Of a stretch of DNA of 64,000 bases, positions 29,521 to 39,088 are shown piece by piece. The stretch spans positions 930,001 through 994,000 of the forward strand of contig NC_050722.1 in NCBI RefSeq assembly GCF_013402915.1, read 5' to 3'. Position numbers and translations under genes: made by a program. A model generated the notes under the pieces. That model did no database searches, was not told where the DNA came from, and was given only the letters and a program-made list of their open reading frames with translations. Source of the stretch: Zygotorulaspora mrakii. Taxonomy: Eukaryota; Ascomycota; Saccharomycetes; Saccharomycetales; Saccharomycetaceae. Every line of letters begins with the position of its first letter. The stretch's first letter is position 1.

Positions 29521-31656
29521 ATGCAGAAGTCGGTGAGGGTAGACGATTACTTTGATAATGACGACGGCGGCGTTTGGTCGTGGTATCTTATGAACATACG
29601 TAGCGGAAATTTTGAGGAAGTCAGCAAAAACAGACTGAAGGCCACGCTTTTGAAGAGGTTCTTGAACGAAAGGTTCGATCCTTCCAACAATCAGCACCAC
29701 CGGCCGAACACGAAGATTTTATTCATATCGATTCCGGATAAAGTGCACCGAGATAGGATACTTTTGGAGAATTTTCTTAGAGACTACTTCCATTTGGAAC
29801 GCTTGGAACACATCCAAATAACGAGACTAACCCATGGTAAGATTTACAACCACGAGAATCATTATATCTTGATCGACACGATGAACAATTTTGAAGATCC
29901 GCGATTTTTGAAGTTGGTGAACACCAGATGGCCACAATGCGACATTGCCGCCAAAGAATTGACCAATAGTAATAATAAGAGCAGCACCTATAGTCCTAAT
30001 AACATCAACAATAGTCATAATAAAACTAATAACAAACGTGGCAGGAGTAATCACAACGAAGATCCAAGGTCTTATGGGACTGTGTCGGAGCGTACAGATT
30101 CATCGAAGTCGCTGCCTACCTCACAGCCGTATTCGAGCGGCATGCAAAATGGTATCGGATCAGCCTCTGGAGATAATATGCAGTTGCAGCAAAGGGTTGA
30201 GGTTAAATCTGTACTATCAGAAAGCGTAAACGAAAACGACGATACTCTTAGTACTAGATTTTTCAATGACGAGCAAGGTCACGAGACAGGTTCAGAAGAA
30301 GCTCACAAGGCTGAAGAAGATCAAGATTATCAAGACGATTACGGTGAGTCGATAGTACTCGATTTCCCACACACAATTGTACGAAAACAATTCACTAAAA
30401 TGAATTTATACAGTCCAGCACAATCAGAAAATGTATCTTTCAATAGTTATGAGGATAATCTCAAGGATGCTGGCAGTGAAAGTGCAAGTGAAGATGAATC
30501 AGAAATTACAAGCTATCCCGGTCAACCCTTAACTTTAACGGTAACAAGACAAGAAGATGGTTTGACAAATGGTTCACAGAGTTCTCAGGAAGGACAAAAC
30601 CATGATTCGGTTTCGGAACTATCAAGTGTGAGCAGGTCTCTACATAGTCTTGGTTCAACAACTTCTTTGGATGAAGATGATAACATTGATGTTGACAGTG
30701 ATTCCTCTGATTATTCTGTCCTATCAATTCTACCTTCAATATCAATATCCGATTCATTGGGCCATTTCAGATTAGTGTTACAATTGTCACTTGTGCAAAA
30801 CCCAGAAACGAAAGAAATTTTCACAGCAATAAGACAATCAAATAATGAACCAACTGTTGCTAATGTAGAGGATGACTGGTTATTGTATGATTCGAATTTC
30901 TCAATGGATAATCTACAAATGCTTACATTACAAGACTTTTTGGATAGCAATAGATCATTTCCAAAGATAATATTTTATAGCATGATTGTTGTCTCAGATG
31001 ACGAAGACGAATCTACGCAACCAAAAAGTCCGCAACCTCTGCTTTCAACAAACAATGCATTTGATCCCTCGCAACATACCTTATTGAGGGATTCTTTGAA
31101 TAATGATCATGTATCAGATATTGAATCAGATCTTTCATTATCGAACGAGCCAAAAGGTTTTTATCCTGCTTCTGACCGCGACGAAACTGATAACGATTAT
31201 GAGTACGATGATGCTTCGTTATCAGAAAAATCTGACCCCAGAATGTTTGCTCCAACAAGAATTCAATCGAATGCAACTGCTCACAGATCCATTCGCACTG
31301 TGAATAGCATTGGTGATTGGGCTTTTCTTCACAGTCATAATGATGTTCATCCATCGGGCAAGATGAATTTAAGCAATGATTCACAACCGACCGAACAAAA
31401 TGTTCACTTTAATAAAGATGCCAATGGATTGCATCTCTCTGCGGTCAACACTTCATCAAAAGGAGGGCTGTCCAAGGTTAATACGGTAGCGTCAATGGGT
31501 GCTGTTGAAAGATCAAAGAGTACTCCTTTGCCTGTTATATTGAAATCTTTATCCATTGACAATGAAGGTAAACGCTGGAAGTCCAGAATGGAAGCGTTCA
31601 GAAAAAAAAGATCTCACAGGAGCAATAATGGTGAAAAGAATTGTGCAATAATGTAA
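29521..31656 (+). CDS. GIS4: CAAX-box protein Gis4
   Basis: Gis4 of S. cerevisiae (YML006C, 774 aa) is a CAAX-box protein tied to RAS/cAMP signalling and ion homeostasis and reported to work with the Snf1 kinase. The 711-residue product has a conserved N-terminal domain (about 1-140, beginning MQKSVRVDDYF and including WSWYLMNIRSGNFEEVSKN), long acidic and serine-rich low-complexity stretches, and a second ordered block at about 400-500 (SDSLGHFRLVLQLSLVQNPE, FSMDNLQMLTLQDFLDSNRS). It ends in CAIM, a classical farnesylation CAAX motif, after a basic segment, which suggests membrane anchoring. The start is ATG 29521; the upstream GTG is not a start. Identity rests on the CAAX end, length and synteny next to YAP1. 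Confidence 0.85.
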   Translation: MQKSVRVDDYFDNDDGGVWSWYLMNIRSGNFEEVSKNRLKATLLKRFLNERFDPSNNQHHRPNTKILFISIPDKVHRDRILLENFLRDYFHLERLEHIQITRLTHGKIYNHENHYILIDTMNNFEDPRFLKLVNTRWPQCDIAAKELTNSNNKSSTYSPNNINNSHNKTNNKRGRSNHNEDPRSYGTVSERTDSSKSLPTSQPYSSGMQNGIGSASGDNMQLQQRVEVKSVLSESVNENDDTLSTRFFNDEQGHETGSEEAHKAEEDQDYQDDYGESIVLDFPHTIVRKQFTKMNLYSPAQSENVSFNSYEDNLKDAGSESASEDESEITSYPGQPLTLTVTRQEDGLTNGSQSSQEGQNHDSVSELSSVSRSLHSLGSTTSLDEDDNIDVDSDSSDYSVLSILPSISISDSLGHFRLVLQLSLVQNPETKEIFTAIRQSNNEPTVANVEDDWLLYDSNFSMDNLQMLTLQDFLDSNRSFPKIIFYSMIVVSDDEDESTQPKSPQPLLSTNNAFDPSQHTLLRDSLNNDHVSDIESDLSLSNEPKGFYPASDRDETDNDYEYDDASLSEKSDPRMFAPTRIQSNATAHRSIRTVNSIGDWAFLHSHNDVHPSGKMNLSNDSQPTEQNVHFNKDANGLHLSAVNTSSKGGLSKVNTVASMGAVERSKSTPLPVILKSLSIDNEGKRWKSRMEAFRKKRSHRSNNGEKNCAIM

Positions 31657-31735
31657 ACATACATATATATATATATGTATATATTTTTTAATATCCTGAT
31701 TTTACCCGTAAATTTCTTATCTGGAATATGCGCTA
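31657..31735. terminator. Shared bidirectional 3' region of GIS4 and SIP1
   Basis: Only 79 bp separate the stop codons of the convergent genes GIS4 and SIP1. The interval contains an alternating AT tract (about 31663-31685) with TATATA and TACATA words, which are yeast polyadenylation efficiency elements usable on both strands. TTACCCGT at 31702-31709 is a full Reb1 site. Reb1 bound downstream of genes can stop Pol II by roadblock, so this may insulate the two genes. Confidence 0.6.
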
Positions 31736-33958
31736 CTACTCTGTTGGATGACTGGCATAATAACAAGGTGCATATATCACTTGGGTAATAAATTTACCCT
31801 CATAACGAGTTGTACAGCCTACACTGATCATCTCATCCCTTATACTACTTGTCAACAAATGATTCAGGTTGACATGTGGTATTATATGGTTTATTCCATC
31901 CGCAACACCATTATATGAGTTGTTCTGAAATTCGGAAAATATCTTATTCAAATAGGTTGAATTTAGGTAGATGGGTAAATCTGGAACAACGTATTGTTCC
32001 AAAAATTCTTGCTCTGCAGTTTCTGCATCTAGTAATCCACCTTGTTGCAATTTTGCGAATAAAGTGTCTTGATCACAATCTAGAATGTTACTTGTGGTGC
32101 TTGATAGTTCATATAGTGGCGGAGCAGTGGGTTGTTGTAAAGTATTTTCGTCACTTTGTCCTAACATATTACCAGCTTTAAAAAGTTCGGGTATTTCTGA
32201 AGAGTATTCATACTTTTTCGGTTGCAAGGCGGTTAAAAGATCGAAACTACTTACAGTCTGATGTCCAGGAGGTGATTTTCTCACAGCAGAACTTGTCCTG
32301 CTGATACCTTTATAATCTGAATATGGTGTTCCTGTACGGTCTTGTTTGAAGTACGACGACGTATGACGTCCTGCAAGTACAGGTCGCGCAACTCTTGCAG
32401 GCACAGGTTGTGCAATTAAAGTGTGTTGACTTGTACGATCAGTGCTTTTACCGCTATAACTCTCATCAATATTATCATTATCATTAACAGCTTTGTCAGC
32501 ATGTGGGGGGATATTATCATTATTTTCGTTTCCGTTGCAGGTAACAAAATCTATTTGTTCTCTGTACGGTTCAATGGTCTCATACCCAGGAAGCACTTCA
32601 AACCAGTTAACTATGCTTCCGACAGAGTCTGTCGCACTGGGCAAGAAATTTGAATGTCTAACGAAACCATCAACCAAAAATTGGAGTTTGTAGATTCCAG
32701 GGGGTAGCTTTAAGTCAGGAACAATCCAACACCCATCATGGTTATCATATTGCAATGGCAAACCACCAGATATTGACGAAGGTTGGTAGTTTAGGGCCGA
32801 AAGAATATCAGCACTAATAAGTGCAACTTTGGAGGCATTGTTGTCTATTTGATCTCTGAATTTCAGAATTACATTTACTCTCTCCGACTCACTGAAAGAA
32901 TTGGAAGAAAAAGAGTGAGGTAAACTTTCTGCACCTTCTCTATGCTCAACAGATTTTTTCTCAAAAGAGTCAATTCGGTCAAAATCAGTTATGCCAAGAT
33001 GAGGATGAGGAAAAGAAGGGGACCGGTCTTGATTTTCGTTCCTTACGGAAGTTGAATGAAACGAGGGTAAAACCCCTTCATCGGTGCTTAGCGACTTCGG
33101 TTTTTTCAGTTCTGGTAATGCTCCACTTTCCAAACTTTCATAAGAGAAAGAAGTACTGCTCACCTTCAATCTCGCTTCGTGACTTGTATTTGTGGTGATA
33201 TTAGATTTTTTCGAATCATGTCCATTGTTAATTGATCTTTTCCTTTTCATATCTTTTTTCAGGACGTTTTGTAAAAGTGACTGATTTAAAACAATATCTT
33301 CACTTTGCAAATAGCCATCATCAAGAATATTTTCGAAATCCATTGATTTATCAGCTCCATTTGACTGTGATTTTAAACTTAGCGCTCCGTAAATATCCAT
33401 TGATGGCGATCTTGTTGTTGCCTTTGAAGAGATAACCGATGTGTCCCCATCTTTGCGAAGTGAGTTCATCAATGCCACAACACTAGGACGATGCGAACTT
33501 GAAAAATCTGGATTGCTTCGACTTACGGAATCTGCTGGAATTAAATGTCCCCCCAAGTCACCGACCGATAGGGCGTCCTCCCTTGTTGGCTGAACGGTTG
33601 AAGCGGATGGCCCGGGACTTAGAAAAGATGGTGTCTCTGCATTATGGTCATTTGACTTCTTTAATGTAAGTCCTGCCATATCATCCCTAATAGATTCTGT
33701 AGAACCTGACAAATTGTCCTGCGAATGTGCCATTGAATAATTTGTTTTGAATACCGAGGGACCAGAAAGCGTATGCTTACGATTTCTACTAGCAGTTTCG
33801 ACTGCTGAATGCCTTGTTTTTCGGCTTGGGAATAATTGGGAAGTTATACTATGTTGGCGACCCTTCTCCAATTCTTGCAATCTAGCATACTTATGAGACA
33901 AGTCTGCTGTGGGACCCTCTGAGCCCGAACCCTGCTGTGATGCCGGAGTGTTACCCAT
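31736..33958 (-). CDS. SIP1: Snf1 kinase beta subunit Sip1
   Basis: AMPK beta subunit that tethers and targets the Snf1 kinase complex. The start MGNTPAS fits N-myristoylation at Gly2, a property of Sip1. A long low-complexity N-terminal half is followed by a kinase-interacting, glycogen-binding-like domain at about 356-465 (VNVILKFRDQIDNNASKVAL, CWIVPDLKLPPGIYKLQFLVDG). The C-terminal ASC/AMPKBI domain spans about 610-740 (VVPDLPIYLNSTYLNKIF, HVNLNHLLTSSIRDEMISVG). S. cerevisiae Sip1 is 815 aa. The length, N-terminus and position (YDR422C, after ARO80) favour SIP1 over SIP2/GAL83. Confidence 0.94.
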   Translation of the reverse strand: MGNTPASQQGSGSEGPTADLSHKYARLQELEKGRQHSITSQLFPSRKTRHSAVETASRNRKHTLSGPSVFKTNYSMAHSQDNLSGSTESIRDDMAGLTLKKSNDHNAETPSFLSPGPSASTVQPTREDALSVGDLGGHLIPADSVSRSNPDFSSSHRPSVVALMNSLRKDGDTSVISSKATTRSPSMDIYGALSLKSQSNGADKSMDFENILDDGYLQSEDIVLNQSLLQNVLKKDMKRKRSINNGHDSKKSNITTNTSHEARLKVSSTSFSYESLESGALPELKKPKSLSTDEGVLPSFHSTSVRNENQDRSPSFPHPHLGITDFDRIDSFEKKSVEHREGAESLPHSFSSNSFSESERVNVILKFRDQIDNNASKVALISADILSALNYQPSSISGGLPLQYDNHDGCWIVPDLKLPPGIYKLQFLVDGFVRHSNFLPSATDSVGSIVNWFEVLPGYETIEPYREQIDFVTCNGNENNDNIPPHADKAVNDNDNIDESYSGKSTDRTSQHTLIAQPVPARVARPVLAGRHTSSYFKQDRTGTPYSDYKGISRTSSAVRKSPPGHQTVSSFDLLTALQPKKYEYSSEIPELFKAGNMLGQSDENTLQQPTAPPLYELSSTTSNILDCDQDTLFAKLQQGGLLDAETAEQEFLEQYVVPDLPIYLNSTYLNKIFSEFQNNSYNGVADGINHIIPHVNLNHLLTSSIRDEMISVGCTTRYEGKFITQVIYAPCYYASHPTE

Positions 33959-34369
33959 TGATGAATTTTTAGAGTGCTATTGTATTATTGGTTTACTTTT
34001 CAGTCCATTAGCCTTCTTCTCTTTTCCTATCTCTTGGTTTATTCTGAATACTCTGCTTATATATTCCTTACAACCCTTTTGTTCGAAGTTTTTGCGAGCG
34101 CTCTTCAGTAAAGAGGAAAAAGGTTTAGAGCAAAATGCATGAAAACTAGGTATTGGTAATGTAAAAGAAACGGAACATAATAAGCTTTACCAAGAAGAAC
34201 ACAAGTTTTTTCACTGAAACAATGTATATTTGAGAAGTAAACTTCCTAGAACCTATAACGTATACAGAATAAAGAAAAAACGAACGACCGATACTGCAGG
34301 GTGCATCCGGGGAGCTGTTTCACGTAAAAAAAGTTCTTGTAATTCTTAGAAAATCAATCAAATCTGAAT
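33959..34369. other. SIP1 upstream and YAP1 downstream region
   Basis: 411 bp between two minus-strand genes. It holds the SIP1 promoter and the YAP1 3' end. No gene is seen. Confidence 0.4.
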
Positions 34370-36208
34370 TCAAAAGAAATCTTTATCCACAGCTGCTTGT
34401 TTATCCAAAGCCTTTTGAACATGTTCTGCCTGCACCACTACACCTCTTTCAGAACATTTCGCCTTTGCCATTAACTCGACACATAAAACATCGATATCAA
34501 TTGACGCATATTTTGGGTGAGAAGTGATGCGATCCCAAACTTCAGAACATTTTAATAACTTCCCATCCCTTGCTGGAACTACATTATCAACATCATTTGC
34601 ATTTTGCTTGAACGGAAATTCTATAGGTTCCTCATTGATTAAATTCGTTTCAAAATCGTTATTTTCAGCCGTTTCTTCCAATAATTCGGCTAGAAGACTA
34701 CTATCTTGATTATCTCTGAATATTAGATTTTGCTCGCTTTCATTTGGAAATGCAAGTGAAGTATCTAAAAATGGGAAAATGCCATTCTTTTGCTTGTGCT
34801 GTTGTTCTTGTTGATGTTGCTGTCGTTGTTCGTTGTTGGAAGTCCGTCGTTCTACCGACTCATTGTCATTCCCTATTATGAAGTTATTGATGGAGTCGTT
34901 ATTCAAAATGTTTAGAGGCCTTTCATTGGATATAGATGATGACGATATCGATGTTGATAGACTTGGTGCACTTGGAGCACTCAGAGCGCTTGGAGCACTT
35001 GGGGCACTTGATGCATTTGCTGGTGCGTTATACTTTGAAACGTTGCCTTCAGATCCGAGGTCAAAGGAATCTTGCGGAAGCTTGTATCTATTGTCCGTGC
35101 TTTTGGAATCATTATTTTTAACGTTGTCATCATTACTGCTCTCGTTCTCGTGGCTAATACCAACCCCAGAACCAGCACCGCTAACATCATCACCTGGGCT
35201 AATGTTTGCGTCCCACGTATTAGATAGCACCATAGGACTCGCTTTTGGAGCTTGTTTGGGTATTGGACACTCTTTCGTCCCGCAAGCTTCATTCATTTTT
35301 GAACAGAATTTTGAAACTTGCTCGTCAAACTCATCCTCAAAATTGAAATGATTCGAAAACAGGACACTATCCTGCCCAAGAGGATCAGTCACAGACAGCG
35401 TTGTTCCCGGAGTTGCTGTGCCGGCATTATTAGGAAAAGAGGGTAATCTCTGTGCATCATCCGAATAAAAAACGTTGTCCATCCAACCAGATGTGGTGGT
35501 CGTAGAGCTTGGTGTATTGTTGTTGTTGACACTATTGTTGATGTGGCTATAGTTACTGTTATTGTTGTTTGCGCCAATGCTGTTGGTCAAAGTGTCCGGC
35601 GTCGTTTCGCTCATCTTCCTCTTGGACAGCGTCTGCGACGCTGAGTTCGAAGAGGACGAGCCCGGGGATGGCACCTGGTCGCGTGACCGCGATTCGCTCC
35701 TGTCACTTTTGTCCTTCCACGGGAAGGCGAACGTGAAGTCCATTTTCTTGTTCACGTTCCCATCCTCGTCCTTGAGCCCCTGAAGCCTCGAACCATCGTT
35801 CTTCGACAGATACGCAAGCACCTGCGAGTCGTTTGTGCTGACGGGCCGGTACCTCTTCAACTCCCCCATCAAAGTCATGAGCTGCGACCTCAGAAACTCC
35901 GTTTCAACTGCACTCTGCTGGTTCACCTGTTCGAGGCTGTGTACTTTGTCTTCCAGCTCCTTCATTTTCCTCTCTTTGCGTTCCCGGAACGCCCTCTGAG
36001 CTGCTCTATTCTGCGCCGTTCTCTTGTTCTTGGCCTCATCGTCCAGCAGCTTTCTCCCCGGGTTGCCCCCCTTTCTCCTGGGCTCCTCGCTCTCGTTCTC
36101 CTGCTCCAGATACTCATGCGACTCGTGCTCGTTGGAGCCCGCACTCTCCGAGCTGTCTGCGCTCGCACTGCCCAAATCCAGGGGCCTTTTAGCTGTCGTT
36201 GTACTCAT
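34370..36208 (-). CDS. YAP1: Oxidative-stress bZIP transcription factor Yap1
   Basis: AP-1-like activator of antioxidant genes whose nuclear export is controlled by disulfides. The bZIP domain spans about 57-110: the basic region NKRTAQNRAAQRAFRERKER with the Yap-specific QNxxxQRxFR pattern, then a leucine zipper. Both cysteine-rich domains that sense peroxide are intact. The n-CRD FCSKMNEACGTKECPIPK has cysteines near 299, 306 and 311. The c-CRD LLKCSEVW...LCVELMAKAKCSERG has cysteines near 554, 576 and 585 and includes the Crm1-dependent export signal. The ATG at 36208 gives 612 aa (S. cerevisiae 650). It is the single counterpart of YAP1 (YML007W) and CAD1/YAP2 (YDR423C). The 5' end of the gene is markedly GC-rich. 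Confidence 0.96.
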   Translation of the reverse strand: MSTTTAKRPLDLGSASADSSESAGSNEHESHEYLEQENESEEPRRKGGNPGRKLLDDEAKNKRTAQNRAAQRAFRERKERKMKELEDKVHSLEQVNQQSAVETEFLRSQLMTLMGELKRYRPVSTNDSQVLAYLSKNDGSRLQGLKDEDGNVNKKMDFTFAFPWKDKSDRSESRSRDQVPSPGSSSSNSASQTLSKRKMSETTPDTLTNSIGANNNNSNYSHINNSVNNNNTPSSTTTTSGWMDNVFYSDDAQRLPSFPNNAGTATPGTTLSVTDPLGQDSVLFSNHFNFEDEFDEQVSKFCSKMNEACGTKECPIPKQAPKASPMVLSNTWDANISPGDDVSGAGSGVGISHENESSNDDNVKNNDSKSTDNRYKLPQDSFDLGSEGNVSKYNAPANASSAPSAPSALSAPSAPSLSTSISSSSISNERPLNILNNDSINNFIIGNDNESVERRTSNNEQRQQHQQEQQHKQKNGIFPFLDTSLAFPNESEQNLIFRDNQDSSLLAELLEETAENNDFETNLINEEPIEFPFKQNANDVDNVVPARDGKLLKCSEVWDRITSHPKYASIDIDVLCVELMAKAKCSERGVVVQAEHVQKALDKQAAVDKDFF

Positions 36209-37296
36209 TACTGCCACACCTGCCCTACACTTTTACCACTGCACTTATATCTCTGCACTCGCACCGACCTACCTAGTCTGCTCCAAGTCCTTTAGAGTTG
36301 CCAACTGTTCAAAATCCTCCTGTTGCCCAGACGGATACTGTCGTGAATTCGCCACCGACGTGCCAAATATCGGATAACTGATCATCATGCCTTGTAAAAA
36401 ACGAAGGTTCCCCCATCTCTGGTCCCAGGCCTGACTAAACAGTACAGAACATGACAGAACCAGAAGAAAAAGAAAAAAAGAAACAGAAGCCCCGCCGGCC
36501 AATCCCCCAATATCCCGCCGTACGAAACAGAGCCAAACTGTACCGACGTACGAACCATCACCAGGTCCGCATTACAAATCTTCCGCAATTTCAGTTTCGT
36601 TTCGTGTTCGTTTCGCATTGACGCATTTGCGTAGATTATCCAGGTGCGGTAAACCTTAAATGCGCTCTGCGGTGTGGTGCCGGGGCGCACGGTGCCTGCA
36701 GGCTCTAACTTTGTGTTTATGGCTCGGCGAGGGGGACATGCGAAACAATTCGCGGAACATTACGCGGAAAGCCGCGAGACGGTGATCGCCGGGACAGTGG
36801 CGGGTAACACGTCGACCCCAGAGCCGAGGGGCTGAGAAGCTGTGCGAAGGAGGTGAGGGGAAAGAGGGGTAGCGAGGGGCAAGATAAGGGCGCGGTTACC
36901 CGCCGCTGGACGTAGCAAGGGATGCGACGCTCGGCGCCTGTCGTTTAGCGCCTGTCGTTTAGCGGGATATCGGAGCCGTGGACGATGATCTGGCATCTCG
37001 TTCAGGTGTTCGGGAAAGATCAATTTCAGCTGTTAAACAAAACGGGCCGACGTCTCGTACCTCTCGCTGCTACCTTGGTACCGGTTTGTGCCCTGAACGA
37101 GATCTGGAAGGTTTTTCTCGTATCGTGTACCCAGAGAAGGCAGAGGCGGTAAACGATGGGCGTAAGCAGACAACGCAATTGATAAAAGTCGTATTCCGTA
37201 GGCGTTATATAAACAGATATATGTGCAATGATGGGAAAAAAAAAGCAGCAGCAGCCAATTGGTCAGTATTGGATTGCAAGAGGGTGAGCAGCAGAA
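36209..37296. other. GC-rich divergent promoter region YAP1-ERG6
   Basis: 1.09 kb between divergent YAP1 and ERG6. GC content reaches 62% (36721-36780) and 68% (36781-36840) by hand count. Reb1-like cores lie at 36801-36807 (CGGGTAA) and 36896-36902 (TTACCCG) in opposite orientation. A perfect 14-bp tandem duplication follows at 36934-36961. TCGTATC/TCGTATT words at 37116 and 37188 resemble sterol response elements. Frames found here (for example 36760-37023 and 37033-37509 on the minus strand) are consequences of GC richness. Confidence 0.55.
36934..36961 (+). repeat. 14-bp tandem duplication in the ERG6 promoter
   Basis: The unit GCGCCTGTCGTTTA occurs twice in perfect tandem, followed by GCG of a third copy. 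Each unit contains TCGTTTA, one base from the Upc2/Ecm22 sterol response core TCGTATA. It lies 336-363 bp upstream of the ERG6 ATG. Binding by a sterol regulator is inference only. Confidence 0.6.
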
Positions 37297-38415
37297 ATGT
37301 CGGAAACAGAATTGAGGCAGAGACAAGCACAGTTCACTAAGGAGCTGCATGGAGACGACATTGGGTCGAAGAGCGGGTTCAAGGCGTTCATCTCGAAGAA
37401 CAAATCTGCGCAGAAGTCTGCGGTGGACAAGTACTTGAAGCATTGGGACGGTAAGGTCGACAAGGAAACAGAGGACAAAAGATTGGAGGACTACAACGAG
37501 GGCACGCACTCGTACTATAACGTGGTGACGGACTTCTACGAGTACGGGTGGGGGTCGTCATTCCACTTCAGTCGGTACTACAAGGGAGAGAACTTCGCGG
37601 CAGCGTGCGCCAGACACGAGCACTACCTGGCCTACCAGGCAGAAATAAAGAAGGGCGACCTGGTTCTGGATGTGGGGTGCGGTGTCGGTGGACCGGCGCG
37701 CGAGATCGCCCGTTTCACAGGCTGCAACGTCATCGGTCTGAACAACAACGATTACCAGATTGCGAAGGCCAAGTGGTACGCCAAGAAGTTCGGGCTGGCT
37801 GACAAACTGGACTTTGTCAAGGGCGACTTCATGAAGATGGAGTTCGACGCGAACACCTTCGACAAGGTCTACGCCATCGAGGCCACGTGCCACGCGCCAA
37901 AATTGGAACAGGTCTATTCGGAGATCTACAAGGTCCTGAAGCCAGGCGGTACGTTTGCCGTCTACGAGTGGGTCATGACTGACAAGTACGACGAAAACAA
38001 CCCAGAACACAGGAAAATTGCGTACGAAATCGAGCTTGGTGACGGAATCCCAAAGATGTTCACCAAGAAAGTCGCCCAGGACGCGTTGAAAAACGTCGGT
38101 TTCGACGTGCTCGTCGAAGATGATCTAGCTGCAAAGGACGATGAGATCCCATGGTACTACCCGTTGACAGGTGAATGGAAGTACGTGCAGAACCTCGGGG
38201 ATCTAGCGACTTTCCTGAGGACCTCGTACTTGGGCAGGAAGTTTACGTCCACAATGGTTGCCGCAATGGAGAAAGTCGGTGTCGCTCCCGAAGGATCATC
38301 GAAAGTTACCAACGCCTTGGAGGAAGCTGCTGTCGGCCTGGTAGCCGGTGGCAGAGCTAAATTGTTTACGCCAATGATGCTGTTTGTTGCAAAAAAACCA
38401 TTGGATACTAAATAG
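37297..38415 (+). CDS. ERG6: Sterol 24-C-methyltransferase (Erg6)
   Basis: Transfers a methyl group from S-adenosylmethionine to C-24 of zymosterol, giving fecosterol in ergosterol synthesis on lipid droplets and ER. The SAM-binding motif I is [20 protein letters not shown] at about 123-142. The sterol-binding [13 protein letters not shown] stretch lies before it, and EATCHAPK and [14 protein letters not shown] follow. The 372 residues align throughout with S. cerevisiae Erg6 (383). The 5' two thirds use GC-ending and rare codons (40 of 60 bases GC at 37681-37740) while the 3' end is ordinary (26 of 60 at 38341-38400), an odd gradient for a well-expressed gene. The protein itself is fully typical, so transfer is unlikely. 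Confidence 0.97.
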   Translation: MSETELRQRQAQFTKELHGDDIGSKSGFKAFISKNKSAQKSAVDKYLKHWDGKVDKETEDKRLEDYNEGTHSYYNVVTDFYEYGWGSSFHFSRYYKGENFAAACARHEHYLAYQAEIKKGDLVLDVGCGVGGPAREIARFTGCNVIGLNNNDYQIAKAKWYAKKFGLADKLDFVKGDFMKMEFDANTFDKVYAIEATCHAPKLEQVYSEIYKVLKPGGTFAVYEWVMTDKYDENNPEHRKIAYEIELGDGIPKMFTKKVAQDALKNVGFDVLVEDDLAAKDDEIPWYYPLTGEWKYVQNLGDLATFLRTSYLGRKFTSTMVAAMEKVGVAPEGSSKVTNALEEAAVGLVAGGRAKLFTPMMLFVAKKPLDTK

Positions 38416-39088
38416 ACTATGTATATTCATTATTGAGATAAAACGTCATTTTCACAAGCACGCATATCGGTTGTCTTTCCGCAGAGCAGTTTGGGCATTG
38501 GTCGGCGCCTCGACTGATTTATGATGTATTGAGGTATTGTCTGATATGCTGTCCTGGCGTGCTTGTCGGACCCCCAGAGATCCCTCAAGGTATGCAAGAT
38601 CTTCCATCGTACCCATAGGAAAGGGCTTATTTGGCTTCTGTATGTATTGCGCATGAAAAATAGAATATTTTATTGATAAGGGGAGAAGCCCATGTGAAAA
38701 AATAAGTCAACTTGAAAAAAAAATTATAGTTAATACTTAAGCAACGTGGGTAAAAGTTTTCTTCGAGGAGATGCAACCTGAATGCCAAGGCCTGGCTTTC
38801 TTCTTGTTACTGTAGTTGCTATATTAACGTGGATAGCATCGTGCACAATTTAGTGAACTTTTGAGACAGAACAGGTATAGTGACATCTTGGTAAGGGACG
38901 ATTTCAGCAATTTTTCCCCGACATCTCTAGTTATACAAATTAATATCATTGCAGGAGGATTGCAATACACTGAGAAACGTATTTAAACCAGGTTTGATTT
39001 ACACGTCTTTTTATTTCATTTTTTTCCGGGTTTGAACCGAACAATAGCTCTTCGAAGAAAGACAATAGATTGGAAAAAGAACAGAGCT
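38416..39088. promoter_or_regulatory. ERG6 3' region and GIT1 promoter with Pho4-like sites
   Basis: 673 bp without a gene. AACGTGG occurs at 38743-38749 and 38826-38832; its reverse, CCACGTT, contains the CACGTT form of the Pho4 E-box. GIT1 in S. cerevisiae is induced by phosphate or inositol limitation through Pho4/Pho2, so these two sites are plausible controls. They lie about 260-350 bp upstream of the GIT1 ATG. Confidence 0.5.

Noticed and set aside
29670..29682. B-box-like GGTTCGATCC, possible tRNA
   Set aside because: It lies inside the conserved GIS4 N-terminal coding region, and no A box or acceptor stem pairs with it.
34833..35351. 172-codon frame on the + strand within YAP1
   Set aside because: Antisense to a serine-rich, low-complexity part of YAP1. 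YAP1 has intact bZIP and both cysteine-rich domains in its own frame.
37033..37509. 158-codon minus-strand frame across the ERG6 start
   Set aside because: It lies in the GC-rich island, where stops are rare, and is antisense to conserved ERG6 coding sequence.
37297..37950. Horizontal transfer of ERG6 suggested by its unusual codon use
   Set aside because: The protein is a typical yeast Erg6 at its syntenic place, and the high GC continues through the promoter into YAP1, so the cause is regional and not gene-specific.
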